From: Bryobacterales bacterium
GTDB lineage: Bacteria; Acidobacteriota; Terriglobia; Bryobacterales; UBA6623
Assembly: GCA_028819215.1 (NCBI GenBank)
Contig: JAPPMG010000084.1
Location: forward strand, 1-59,833
DNA length: 59,833 bases
Direction: 5' to 3'
The translations under genes and the position numbers were made by a program. Below are positions 44,034 through 59,833 of this stretch, piece after piece; the first letter of the stretch is position 1, and every line of letters starts with the position of its first letter. The notes under the pieces are model-generated. The model saw only the letters and a program-made list of their open reading frames with translations. It ran no database searches and was not told where the DNA came from.

Positions 44034-45482
44034 ATGTCCACCCCCCTGCTTGTGATGAAGTTCGGCGGGACGAGCGTCGGCTCGCCCGAAGCGATAGCTC
44101 GTGCTGTCGGCCTTGTGGCCGAGCAGGCGCGCCAGCGCCCAGTTGCGGTCGTGGTTTCGGCCATGTCGCAGGTTACGAATCGATTGCTAGCCACGTTGGA
44201 GGCCGGCGAGCAGGGCGATGCCGAGGCCGTCGAGTCTAACCTAGCGGCACTCCAGCGTGCCCATCTCGCGACGTGTGCCGAATTGTTGCCCCAGGATCGC
44301 GCCGGAGGTGTGTCGGCGCGGATAGACGAGATCCTCGATAGCTTCGCGAGGGTCGCCCGCGGCATGTTGCTGCTGCGGGAGAGGCCACCGCGGGCGGTCG
44401 ACGAAGCCGCACCCACCGGAGAGCGAATCGCGGCTCTGCTGGTCAGCGAGGCGTTGGCCGCCTTCGGCGTGTCCGCGAAATCTGTTTCAGGCACCGACTT
44501 GATCGTTACCGATGCAACGTTTGACGGAGCCAATCCGTTCTTGGAGGAAACTGCCGCCAAGGCGTCGGCAGCGTTGCAGCCAATGCTGGATGAGGGTGTC
44601 GTCCCGATTATCACGGGCTATAGCGCAGCCACTCGTGAAGGCATCCCAACGACGCTGGGACGGGGAGGCTCCGACTTTTCGGCGTCCATCATCGCCGCCG
44701 CCTTGCGCGCGGGCGAACTCTGGATCTGGACCGACGTAGACGGAATTCTCAGCTGCGATCCCGCGATTGCTGACGACGCGCGCTTGCTGGCGGACGTTAC
44801 GTACAACGAGGCCGCCGAGCTGTCCTATAACGGTGCGAAGGTATTGCATCCGCGAACCCTAGCTCCCCTGGCAGAACTCGAGATTCCCGTTCACATCAAG
44901 AACAGCTTCCACCCGGAGCGCCCCGGCACGCGCATATTCAACCACCGAGTGGAGCAACCTGGGGTAAGAGCGATCACGTCATTGTCCGGTGTCGCACTAA
45001 TTTCTATCGAGGCCAGCGGGCTCTCGCTTTCCGGCGCTCAGCTGATGGCGCGGGCCTTGGAATGCGCCGCCCACGCGAAGGTCGAGGTCCTTTTGATGAC
45101 GCGCTCGAGCTTCCGGCAGAACTTCTGCATGCTGGTGCGCTCCGAGGACGTGGCGGCCGTGCTGGACCGTTTGCGCGAGGAACTGGCCTTGGAATTAGCG
45201 CACGGCTATCTGCACCCGATCGAAGTCGACCATAGCGTCGGCCTGCTCGCAGCGGTGGGAGAGGGCATGCGCGGCACGCCCGGCTTGGCGGGGCGGCTGT
45301 TCACGGCAATCTCGAAGCGGCACGTCAACATCATTGCCATCGCACAGGGATCGAGTGAGCTGACGATCGCTATCGTGGTGAACGAACAGGATTTACGGAC
45401 TGCCGTGTCGGCGATTCACAGCGAATGCCGACTGGGGCGTGGAGTCAGCGCGACCCAACGAGCAGGTAGCGAAAGGTCGTAA
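44034..45482 (+). CDS. lysC: Aspartate kinase
   Basis: 482 aa from the ATG at 44034; an in-frame GTG lies 9 nt before. The kinase domain begins VMKFGGTSVGSPEAI and includes VVVSAMSQVTN, PTGERIAALL, ITGYSAATREGIPTTLGRGGSD and WTDVDGILSCDP. Two ACT regulatory units follow, with ISIEASGLS and VGLLAAVGEGMRGTPGLAG. It phosphorylates aspartate as the first step to lysine, methionine and threonine. The layout resembles the ThrA/MetL kinase part without the homoserine dehydrogenase. ACT units imply feedback control by an amino acid. It lies 26 bp upstream of a LolC/E-type gene. Confidence 0.94.
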   Translation: MSTPLLVMKFGGTSVGSPEAIARAVGLVAEQARQRPVAVVVSAMSQVTNRLLATLEAGEQGDAEAVESNLAALQRAHLATCAELLPQDRAGGVSARIDEILDSFARVARGMLLLRERPPRAVDEAAPTGERIAALLVSEALAAFGVSAKSVSGTDLIVTDATFDGANPFLEETAAKASAALQPMLDEGVVPIITGYSAATREGIPTTLGRGGSDFSASIIAAALRAGELWIWTDVDGILSCDPAIADDARLLADVTYNEAAELSYNGAKVLHPRTLAPLAELEIPVHIKNSFHPERPGTRIFNHRVEQPGVRAITSLSGVALISIEASGLSLSGAQLMARALECAAHAKVEVLLMTRSSFRQNFCMLVRSEDVAAVLDRLREELALELAHGYLHPIEVDHSVGLLAAVGEGMRGTPGLAGRLFTAISKRHVNIIAIAQGSSELTIAIVVNEQDLRTAVSAIHSECRLGRGVSATQRAGSERS

Positions 45483-45508
45483 CGAGAGGTCTTGGAACTG
45501 GTGTCTCC

Positions 45509-46741
45509 GTGCGGTTCGAGTTCTACGTAGCCCAGAGGTACTTGCGAGCCAAGCGCCGGGACAGGTTCTTCTCGATTGTTACCGCACTGTCTGTCGCTGG
45601 TGTCTCGGCGGGGGTGGCGGCCCTGATCATCGCGATGGCTGTCAGTAACGGCTTCCAAGCGAGCCTGCGCGAGCATCTAATCGGCGCTAGCTCCCATATA
45701 AACCTGCTCGAAAAGACCCCTGAGTTCGGCATTGAGGACTATCAGCCCCTGCTCTCCAAGCTGAGCCGATTGGAACACGTGGAGGCGGCGGCGCCGACGC
45801 TGTACGGCGAAATGATGATTCGGACGGCCGTGCGGGCCAAGGGCTGCGTGCTCAAGGGCGTCGACCCAGAGGCTGAGAGCCGGGTCTCGCAACTGCTGTC
45901 CAAGATCGTGGATGGTTCATTCGAAGCCCTTGAGCGCGAAGGCGGCGGGTATCCCGGGATACTGCTCGGGCGTCGCCTAGCCGATGCCATTGGTGCCCGA
46001 GTGTCGACAATCGTAACCGTGCTCAATCCGCAGGGTGAAATGACTCCCCTCGGCCCTATTCCCTCGTTCAAGCGTTTTCAGGTGGTGGGGATCTTCGAGA
46101 CCGGGCTATTCGAACTCGACAATCTCTGGAGTGTCACGCTGTTGCGGGACGCCCAGCGAGCGCTCTCGCTCGGCGACGTCGTCAACTCGTTGGAGTTTCG
46201 GCTCGACAACTTCCAGGCTTCGGACGAGGTCGCACGCGCCATCCGAGCGGAGGCTGGTGAGGACTTCACCACCAGCACGTGGATGGAACGCAATCGAGTC
46301 CTCTTCAACGCGCTGCAAACCGAAAGGCTCGCCACGGCCATGATCATCGGGATGATCATGCTGGTCGCGGCCCTCAATATCCTCATCTCGCTGGTGATGA
46401 TGGTCGTGGAAAAGACCAAGGACATTGCCATCCTGAAGTCGATCGGCGCGAGGCAAGACCAGATTCGCCGGATCTTCATGTGGCAGGGCCTTCTGATCGG
46501 CTCCGTCGGCACGGCAGCTGGTTTGGTCATCGGCCACTTGATTTGCTGGCTCTGCGAGCGCTATCGGCTGATCTCGCTCGACCCGGAGGTCTACGGCCTC
46601 GAATACGTGCCGTTCGCTCCGCGCGCGCTGGACGGGCTGTACGTAGCAGTTGCCGCGATCCTGATCAGCTACCTGATCACGATCTACCCGTCGGGAAACG
46701 CTGCCCGCGTCGACTCCGCCGAGATCCTGCGCTACGAATAG
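45509..46741 (+). CDS. LolC/LolE-family lipoprotein-release permease
   Basis: 410 aa with a GTG start. It has the MacB/FtsX-type plan: a first membrane segment near 20-45 (FFSIVTALSVAGVSAGVAAL), a large periplasmic domain to about 265, and three membrane segments in the C-terminal third. VEKTKDIAILKSIGARQDQI is the family's coupling motif for the LolD ATPase, and YPSGNAARVDSAEILRYE ends it. It should extract lipoproteins from the inner membrane for transport to the outer membrane. The ATPase partner is not adjacent; convergent rpoBC follows. LolC and LolE cannot be separated here. Confidence 0.88.
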   Translation: MRFEFYVAQRYLRAKRRDRFFSIVTALSVAGVSAGVAALIIAMAVSNGFQASLREHLIGASSHINLLEKTPEFGIEDYQPLLSKLSRLEHVEAAAPTLYGEMMIRTAVRAKGCVLKGVDPEAESRVSQLLSKIVDGSFEALEREGGGYPGILLGRRLADAIGARVSTIVTVLNPQGEMTPLGPIPSFKRFQVVGIFETGLFELDNLWSVTLLRDAQRALSLGDVVNSLEFRLDNFQASDEVARAIRAEAGEDFTTSTWMERNRVLFNALQTERLATAMIIGMIMLVAALNILISLVMMVVEKTKDIAILKSIGARQDQIRRIFMWQGLLIGSVGTAAGLVIGHLICWLCERYRLISLDPEVYGLEYVPFAPRALDGLYVAVAAILISYLITIYPSGNAARVDSAEILRYE

Positions 46742-47193
46742 CCGGAGTCGAGCGGCGGAAGTCGCTACCGAGCCTCCCCCTCAGTGGCGTTTCATCGCCC
46801 TCAGCTCGTATCTGCTGAACAGTGCGGCGACTGCTGCCACCCTATTGTCGATCCCTTCGTGTCACCCGACCGCACACCGGAAGAGATTCTTCGGGCACTG
46901 GAGCAATGAGCGAAGCTGGTGAATCGCGCCTCTTGCGCGGGACCAACGTCGCAAATTGGCGGGACTGTCCCAACGGCGCTATGCGGACTGCCGGAGGCTC
47001 ACGGCGGTCCTTGGCGAGACGCCAGCACCTGAGCGAGTGCCGGATGATGGACTTGGGCAAGCAGCGGGCGCAGATCGCCGCTGATGAGCTGCTGTGAAAC
47101 CGTCCCAGCGCTCGATGGATCGGCAGATGAAGATCTACGACGTCCGCCGCAAGCTCAAGTCCGTCTTCCCGAAAATCGTTCTGCGACCGACCA
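46742..47193. other. Noncoding gap between the convergent permease and rpoBC genes
   Basis: This 452-bp stretch has no frame with recognisable protein character. A 9-bp imperfect stem (GGACTGCCG...CGGCGGTCC, with one G-T pair) lies at 46985-47010 around an 8-nt loop, without a T-tract. It might help end transcription from either side. The rpsL-rpsG genes that often follow rpoC are absent here. Confidence 0.5.
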
Positions 47194-56022
<8,829 letters not shown>

Positions 56023-56076
56023 GTTGTTGCCACCTCAGGCAAGGGTTGCACGCGCGCGCCCGCAGGCGCTCGCCGT

Positions 56077-56221
56077 CCGCCGCGCAGGCGCGGCGGCACA
56101 AAGATTCGCCGAGAGCTGTCCGAGGCGCACCGATCCGCTCTTCCGGCAGGCCGCCGGGGGGTCGATGTGCTGGACAGTTCCAGCGAACCAAGTCTTGGCA
56201 AAATTTGTCCAGTGCGGGACA
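56077..56221 (-). promoter_or_regulatory. Inverted-repeat-rich leader between rplL and rpoBC
   Basis: The 328-bp gap contains several perfect stems: a 9-bp arm pair at 56077-56096 (CCGCCGCGC and GCGCGGCGG), GCTGGA/TCCAGC at 56169-56184, CCAAG/CTTGG at 56188-56198, and TGTCC/GGACA at 56206-56221. None is followed by a T-tract on the transcribed strand. In other bacteria this interval carries an attenuator or an RNase III site that sets the ribosomal-protein to polymerase ratio. A similar job here is inferred. No clear sigma-70 promoter was seen. Confidence 0.4.
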
Positions 56222-56350
56222 GCTGCCCCGCTAGACCGCGACCAGCGGCCGCGTCCCAGGCCTCTCGCTCGGGCCCCGAGGCAGCGCTGGCAGCGCACAG
56301 AACTCGCAAGCACGGTTTTCGCCGGCTGCGAGTCCTCGCCTGACACACGC

Positions 56351-56728
56351 CTACTTCACCTCGAATTCGGCACCGACATCGGCAAGTTTCGCGCCGATCT
56401 GGTCAGCCTCCTCCTTGGCAACGTTCTCCTTCACCGCTGTCGGCGTGGAGTCAACCAAATCCTTGGCCTCCTTGAGGCCCAAGCCAGTGATCTCGCGAAC
56501 AGCCTTGATGACCTTGATCTTCTGACTCCCGATGCCAGTCAGCATGACCGTGAACTCAGTCTGCTCCTCGGCTTCCTCGGCCCCGCCGTCCGCCGTTGCA
56601 GCCGGAGAGACAGCCACCGCCGCGGCGGCGGAGACGCCAAGCTCCTCTTCCAGCTTCTTGACCAGTTCCGCGGCTTCCATCAGGGTCAGGCCCTTGATGG
56701 ACTCCGTGATTGCGCCTATGTCTGCCAT
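56351..56728 (-). CDS. rplL: Ribosomal protein bL12 (L7/L12)
   Basis: 125 aa from the ATG at 56728 ([22 protein letters not shown]). It is chosen because AGGAG lies 9 nt upstream; an ATG at 56737 sits directly on that AGGAG. The N-terminal dimerisation helices, an Ala/Pro-rich hinge (about 35-52) and the C-terminal factor-binding domain ([32 protein letters not shown]) are all present. It forms the ribosomal stalk that recruits elongation factors. It is 76 bp downstream of rplJ in the usual order. Confidence 0.97.
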   Translation of the reverse strand: MADIGAITESIKGLTLMEAAELVKKLEEELGVSAAAAVAVSPAATADGGAEEAEEQTEFTVMLTGIGSQKIKVIKAVREITGLGLKEAKDLVDSTPTAVKENVAKEEADQIGAKLADVGAEFEVK

Positions 56729-56804
56729 AGTACTCATCTCCTGTGTGTGATTGCAAGCGAGCTTTCGCCTTCCGCTAGGGGCGGCCGGCACCCGTCGCCA
56801 AGGG

Positions 56805-57332
56805 CTACCCGTTGAACTTCTTCTTCTCCACCGCCTGCTGCAACACCGCGGCGATGTCGCGGGCAGGAGCGTTCAGCACACCCATCAGGCGCTGCGCCGA
56901 CGAGTTGAGCATGTACAGAATCCGGACCTGAAGGCCAGCCTTGTCGGGCAGCTTCGACAGTTCCGTGAGCTGGTCCAGGTCCACCGTCCGGCAGTCGACC
57001 ACGCCGCAGTTGAACGAGAACTTGTCCTGCTCCTTGCTGAAGGCCACCAGTGCCTTGAGCGTGGAGACTGGATCCTTGCCCAGGAACGCCAGAGCGGTCA
57101 TGCCGCTCTGGCCCGTCAGGGCCTCTTCGTACGGCGTGCCGCGCGCCGCCAGCAGGGCCAGCCGGTTCGCTACCACGCGGTAGGAGCCGCCCAGGTCGCG
57201 GATCACGCCCCGCAGTGCCTGGTCTTCCGCCACCGTGAGGCCCTCGAATTTGCACACGATGATCGCGGGCTCTTCCGCGAACCCGTGTTGGAGCTCTTCC
57301 AGGATCTGCCGCTTCTGCGCCTTGCTCTTCAT
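56805..57332 (-). CDS. rplJ: Ribosomal protein uL10
   Basis: 175 aa from the ATG at 57332 ([20 protein letters not shown]), 10 nt after the rplA stop. A longer frame from 57365 would overlap rplA. The L10 core is clear: an [14 protein letters not shown] strand-helix, [16 protein letters not shown], and a C-terminal helix ending [12 protein letters not shown] that anchors bL12 dimers to the ribosome. In other bacteria L10 with L12 represses its own operon by binding the leader; no leader structure was assigned here. Confidence 0.95.
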   Translation of the reverse strand: MKSKAQKRQILEELQHGFAEEPAIIVCKFEGLTVAEDQALRGVIRDLGGSYRVVANRLALLAARGTPYEEALTGQSGMTALAFLGKDPVSTLKALVAFSKEQDKFSFNCGVVDCRTVDLDQLTELSKLPDKAGLQVRILYMLNSSAQRLMGVLNAPARDIAAVLQQAVEKKKFNG

Positions 57333-57342
57333 ACCTTCACTG

Positions 57343-58032
57343 CTACGCACTGAACTCGCTGACATTGAGCGTCAGCGAGGGGCTCATCGTTGAACAGATC
57401 GTGGCCTTCATCAAGTAGCGCCCCTTGGCGGCCTGAGGCCTGGCCTTGAGCACCGCCCCGATCAAGGTGCCTGCATTCTCGACGATATGATCGGCGTCGA
57501 ATCCCAGCTTGCCCACCGGAGCGTGGATCACCGCGCCGCGGTCGACCCGGAACTCCACCTTGCCCGCCTTAACCTCAGAGACTGCTTGGGCGATGTCCAC
57601 CGTCACCGTGCCCGTCTTGGGGTTCGGCATCAGGCCGCGCGGGCCCAGAATCTTGCCGACTCGGGAGACGACCCGCATCATGTCCGGGGTGGCCACGACG
57701 GCATCGAACCCAAGCCAGCCTTCCTTTTGGATCTTGTCGACGTACTCCTCGCCCCCGAAAAAGTCTGCCCCTGCCTCTTCGGCCTCGCGGAGCTTCTCGC
57801 CGGAAGCGATGACGAGCACGCGCTTGGACACGCCCAAGCCGTGCGGCAACACCACCGTTCCGCGCACCATCTGGTCGGCGTGGCGCGGGTCGACGCCGAG
57901 GTTCAAGTGCACCTCCACCGTCTCGTCGAACTTCGAGATCTTGTTTTGCTGGAGTATCGGGATCGCCTCGTTCAAGGCGTACGCCCGGTCCTCGAGCTTT
58001 TCCGCGAAAGCGCGGTACTTCTTACCCGCCAT
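57343..58032 (-). CDS. rplA: Ribosomal protein uL1
   Basis: 229 aa, full length. It starts [20 protein letters not shown] and contains [22 protein letters not shown] and [17 protein letters not shown], the hallmark L1 motif. It forms the L1 stalk at the ribosomal E site and can repress the L11-L1 mRNA in other bacteria. It lies between rplK, 66 bp upstream, and rplJ, in the standard order. Confidence 0.97.
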   Translation of the reverse strand: MAGKKYRAFAEKLEDRAYALNEAIPILQQNKISKFDETVEVHLNLGVDPRHADQMVRGTVVLPHGLGVSKRVLVIASGEKLREAEEAGADFFGGEEYVDKIQKEGWLGFDAVVATPDMMRVVSRVGKILGPRGLMPNPKTGTVTVDIAQAVSEVKAGKVEFRVDRGAVIHAPVGKLGFDADHIVENAGTLIGAVLKARPQAAKGRYLMKATICSTMSPSLTLNVSEFSA

Positions 58033-58098
58033 GTTTCACCTTGGTACAAGCGACCCCGAGACAGCGACGCCAGGAGTCTCCCACGGGAGGAATCCCCA

Positions 58099-58536
58099 TT
58101 ATACCACTTGCACGCCCATGCTGTTGGCAGTGCCGCGCACGCAGGCCATGGCCTGCTCCACGGTGAAGCAGTTCAGATCGGGCATCTTCTGCTTGGCAAT
58201 CTCCTCGAGCTGCGCCAGCGTGATCGAGCCGACCTTGTTGCGGTTGGGCTCGCCAGACCCCTTGGCCAGATTTGCGTAGCGCTTGATCAGCACCGCTGCC
58301 GGCGGGGTCTTCGTCACGAAGTCGTGCGAGCGATCCTGGTACACGGTGATCACCACCGGGACGATCAGCCCTTCGAGTTCCGGGTTTGCGGTGCGGGCGT
58401 TGAAATCCTTGCAAAACTGCATGATATTCAGGCCAGCCTGGCCCAGGGCCGGACCCACCGGGGGGGCCGGGGTGGCCTTGCCTGCCATGATCTGCAGCTT
58501 GATCTGCTGGATGATCGGCACGTTCTTCTTCGCCAT
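58099..58536 (-). CDS. rplK: Ribosomal protein uL11
   Basis: 145 aa from the ATG at 58536 ([20 protein letters not shown]), with GAGGAG 7 nt upstream. [20 protein letters not shown] is the conserved N-terminal thiostrepton-site motif. The C-terminal RNA-binding domain ([33 protein letters not shown]) binds 23S rRNA in the GTPase centre. It follows nusG by 42 bp. Confidence 0.97.
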   Translation of the reverse strand: MAKKNVPIIQQIKLQIMAGKATPAPPVGPALGQAGLNIMQFCKDFNARTANPELEGLIVPVVITVYQDRSHDFVTKTPPAAVLIKRYANLAKGSGEPNRNKVGSITLAQLEEIAKQKMPDLNCFTVEQAMACVRGTANSMGVQVV

Positions 58537-58578
58537 GGTTAAACTCCTCGCTGGCGGCACGCCCTGGGGGACGGCCCG

Positions 58579-59199
58579 CTAGCTACCCTTCTTGACCTGG
58601 AAGTACTCCAGCTCGACCGGCGTACCGCGCCCGAAGATGGTGACCATCACCTTCAACGTGCTGCGGTCGGCATTGACCTCTTCGACCGTGCCCGTGAAGC
58701 CGCTGAACGGGCCGTCGACGATGCTGATCTGGTCGTTGCGCACGAACTCGACATGCGGGCGCGGCTGCTCTTCCGATCGTTTCTGGCGGTTGAGGATCTG
58801 GTCGACCTCAGCGTCGGTCAAGGGCGTTGGTGGGCGCCTCTCGCCGCTCTTGAGCTTCTCCTCGCCGACGAACCCGGTCACCTTGGGTGTGTTCTTGACC
58901 GCGTGCCAGAGATCGTCGTCGAGGTCCAGCTGGGCCAGGACGTAGCCGGGGTACAGCAGGCGCTTGCTGGTGACCTTCTTGCCGTTGCGCATCTGCACCA
59001 CGTCTTCGGTGGGGATCAAGATTTGCCCCACCCGGCGCTCCAAGCCAAGCGCCTCCACGCGCGAGCGGAGGTTCTCCTTGACCTTGTTCTCGAAACGCGA
59101 GTAGGTGTGGATGAAGTACCACGGCAGGTCTGGCGGGGCGGCGGCCTCGCCGCCCTCCGGGCCTGTCCCGGCATTCGCGAGTGTTTCGTCGGTTAGCAC
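58579..59199 (-). CDS. nusG: Transcription elongation/antitermination factor NusG
   Basis: 206 aa. The NGN domain spans about 25-125, with WYFIHTYSRFENKVKENL and LLYPGYVLAQLDLDDDLWHAV. A charged linker follows, and the KOW domain (VEFVRNDQISIVDGPFSGFTGTVEEV) ends the protein. A short acidic Gly/Ala-rich N-terminal extension of about 24 aa precedes the core. NusG binds the polymerase clamp and couples transcription to Rho or ribosomes; here it would contact the fused beta/beta-prime chain. It is 15 bp downstream of secE. Confidence 0.95.
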   Translation of the reverse strand: MLTDETLANAGTGPEGGEAAAPPDLPWYFIHTYSRFENKVKENLRSRVEALGLERRVGQILIPTEDVVQMRNGKKVTSKRLLYPGYVLAQLDLDDDLWHAVKNTPKVTGFVGEEKLKSGERRPPTPLTDAEVDQILNRQKRSEEQPRPHVEFVRNDQISIVDGPFSGFTGTVEEVNADRSTLKVMVTIFGRGTPVELEYFQVKKGS

Positions 59200-59214
59200 G
59201 ATTGGTTAGCCCGC

Positions 59215-59451
59215 CTATGTGAAGGTTTGGTACAGCAGGCGTTGGCCCCACGCCAAGACGTAATCGACTACGCCGAAGAAGACTGCGAAAGCGAACACGG
59301 TGACCAGCACGACCAGCGTGGTGGCCCGCACCTGCTGCTTGCCCGGCCACGTGACGAGCCGCAGCTCGCGCACCACGCCGTCTAGGTAGGTGCGAACGCG
59401 CACCGGCAGGGTGGCCGGCTGGCTGGTCCTCTTCTTGAGCGCTTTTGCCAT
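59215..59451 (-). CDS. secE: Preprotein translocase subunit SecE
   Basis: 78 aa from the ATG at 59451 (MAKALKKRTSQPATLPVRVR). The N-terminal amphipathic helix carries GVVRELRLVTWPGKQQVRATT, the family's core motif. A single membrane segment follows (VVLVTVFAFAVFFGVVDYVL). SecE clamps SecY in the inner-membrane translocon. Placement between tRNA-Trp and nusG is canonical. An upstream in-frame ATG at 59505 would add 18 Arg/Pro-rich residues close to the tRNA and is less likely. Confidence 0.93.
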   Translation of the reverse strand: MAKALKKRTSQPATLPVRVRTYLDGVVRELRLVTWPGKQQVRATTLVVLVTVFAFAVFFGVVDYVLAWGQRLLYQTFT

Positions 59452-59506
59452 GACTGTGCTTTGGGGTCGGCTGGGTTCCGCGGAGCCGCCCCGTCGGCGC
59501 GGCAAT

Positions 59507-59580
59507 TGGCAGGGGCGGAGGGAATCGAACCCCCATTGGCGGTTTTGGAGACCGCTGGTTTACCGTTAACCGACGCCCCT
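59507..59580 (-). tRNA. tRNA-Trp (CCA anticodon)
   Basis: On the minus strand the acceptor AGGGGCG pairs with CGCCCCT, followed by discriminator G and an encoded CCA. The anticodon stem GCGGT/ACCGC encloses the loop CTCCAAA with anticodon CCA. The T arm shows GGTTCGATTCC. The length is 74 nt including CCA. Its position between rpmG and secE is common in bacteria. Confidence 0.96.
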
Positions 59581-59603
59581 GCAGCTTGACCGCTACTCTT
59601 AGC

Positions 59604-59756
59604 TTACTTCATCTCGCGGTGCAGCGTGTGCTTGCGAAGTCTCGGCGAGTACTTCATTAGCTCCAGCCGCTCCGGGTGCTTGCGCTTGTTCTTCGTCGTG
59701 GTGTAGTTCCTGTCCTTGGTGACAGTGCACTGAAGCGTGATGATCTCGCGCGCCAT
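59604..59756 (-). CDS. rpmG: Ribosomal protein bL33
   Basis: 50 aa, beginning [20 protein letters not shown] and ending with [14 protein letters not shown] lies about 9 nt before the ATG. The protein matches L33 in length and order ([20 protein letters not shown]). It has only one Cys, so it is the zinc-free form that lacks the two CxxC pairs. It binds near the ribosomal E site. It lies between tuf and tRNA-Trp. Confidence 0.95.
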   Translation of the reverse strand: MAREIITLQCTVTKDRNYTTTKNKRKHPERLELMKYSPRLRKHTLHREMK

Positions 59757-59781
59757 GATGGCTACCTCCGGTCTGCAAATC

Positions 59782-59833
59782 CTACTCGACGATGGAGGCG
59801 ACGGTGCCGGCGCCGATGGTGCGCCCGCCCTCG
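59782..59833 (-). CDS. tuf: Elongation factor Tu, C-terminal end (cut by the window edge)
   Basis: Reading inward from the right edge on the minus strand gives [16 protein letters not shown] and a TAG stop at 59782-59784. This is the conserved last strand of EF-Tu (REGGRTVGAGVV...). Only 16 codons are present. tuf upstream of rpmG-trnW-secE-nusG is the usual bacterial order. Confidence 0.9.
   Translation of the reverse strand, partial: EGGRTIGAGTVASIVE

Noticed and set aside
46985..47010. Intrinsic terminator for rpoBC or the permease
   Set aside because: There is a stem, but no T-tract on either strand, so a terminator is not supported.

Overview
The window is GC-rich bacterial chromosome and most resembles Acidobacteriota, possibly Solibacteres/Bryobacterales. 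The reasons are the very large carboxypeptidase-like-domain TonB receptors, several Tat-exported enolase-superfamily and Gfo/Idh/MocA enzymes, secreted RraA-like and amidohydrolase proteins, a double DUF507 protein, and small ECF sigma/anti-sigma cassettes. No rRNA, phage, insertion sequence or CRISPR array was seen. The placement comes from gene content only; no database search was possible.

Layout. 1-418: noncoding, with four copies of one 9-mer. 419-5277: OPT transporter, exported RraA-like protein, and a divergent dehydrogenase/aldolase operon for keto acids or sugar acids. 5381-9957: MsbA-like exporter, a decayed crotonase fragment, acyl-CoA dehydrogenase, then gmk-rpoZ. 10101-15684: exported amidohydrolase, a tandem M42 peptidase with a TPR protein, a small Cys-containing unknown, and a Tat-exported oxidoreductase. 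15706-19109: two ECF sigma/anti-sigma operons. 19303-26621: a histone-H1-like tail fused to a class III CoA-transferase, class III aminotransferase, glycerophosphodiesterase, Tat-exported galactonate-dehydratase-like enzyme, a small Cys-rich exported protein behind AT-rich palindromes, and aldose 1-epimerase. 26696-42482: three TonB-dependent receptors interleaved with two more Tat-exported enolase-superfamily enzymes, a glutaminyl-cyclase-like M28 protein, a methyltransferase and a RodZ-like protein. 42521-46741: O-methyltransferase, double DUF507 protein, aspartokinase and a LolC/E-type permease.

47194-59833 (minus strand) is the classical transcription/translation cluster, in the order tuf (edge), rpmG, tRNA-Trp, secE, nusG, rplK, rplA, rplJ, rplL, rpoB-rpoC. 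Its outstanding feature is that rpoB and rpoC form one uninterrupted 2942-codon frame, so the beta and beta-prime subunits are encoded as a single polypeptide. The linker has no visible internal ribosome binding site.

The accessory genes fit a polymer- or sugar-acid-feeding heterotroph. Large TonB receptors would import ligands, and Tat-exported dehydratases/cycloisomerases and an exported oxidoreductase would act in the periplasm. The epimerase, hydroxyacid dehydrogenase and aldolase would continue catabolism inside the cell. That pathway is inferred from co-location and family membership; substrates cannot be read from the sequence.
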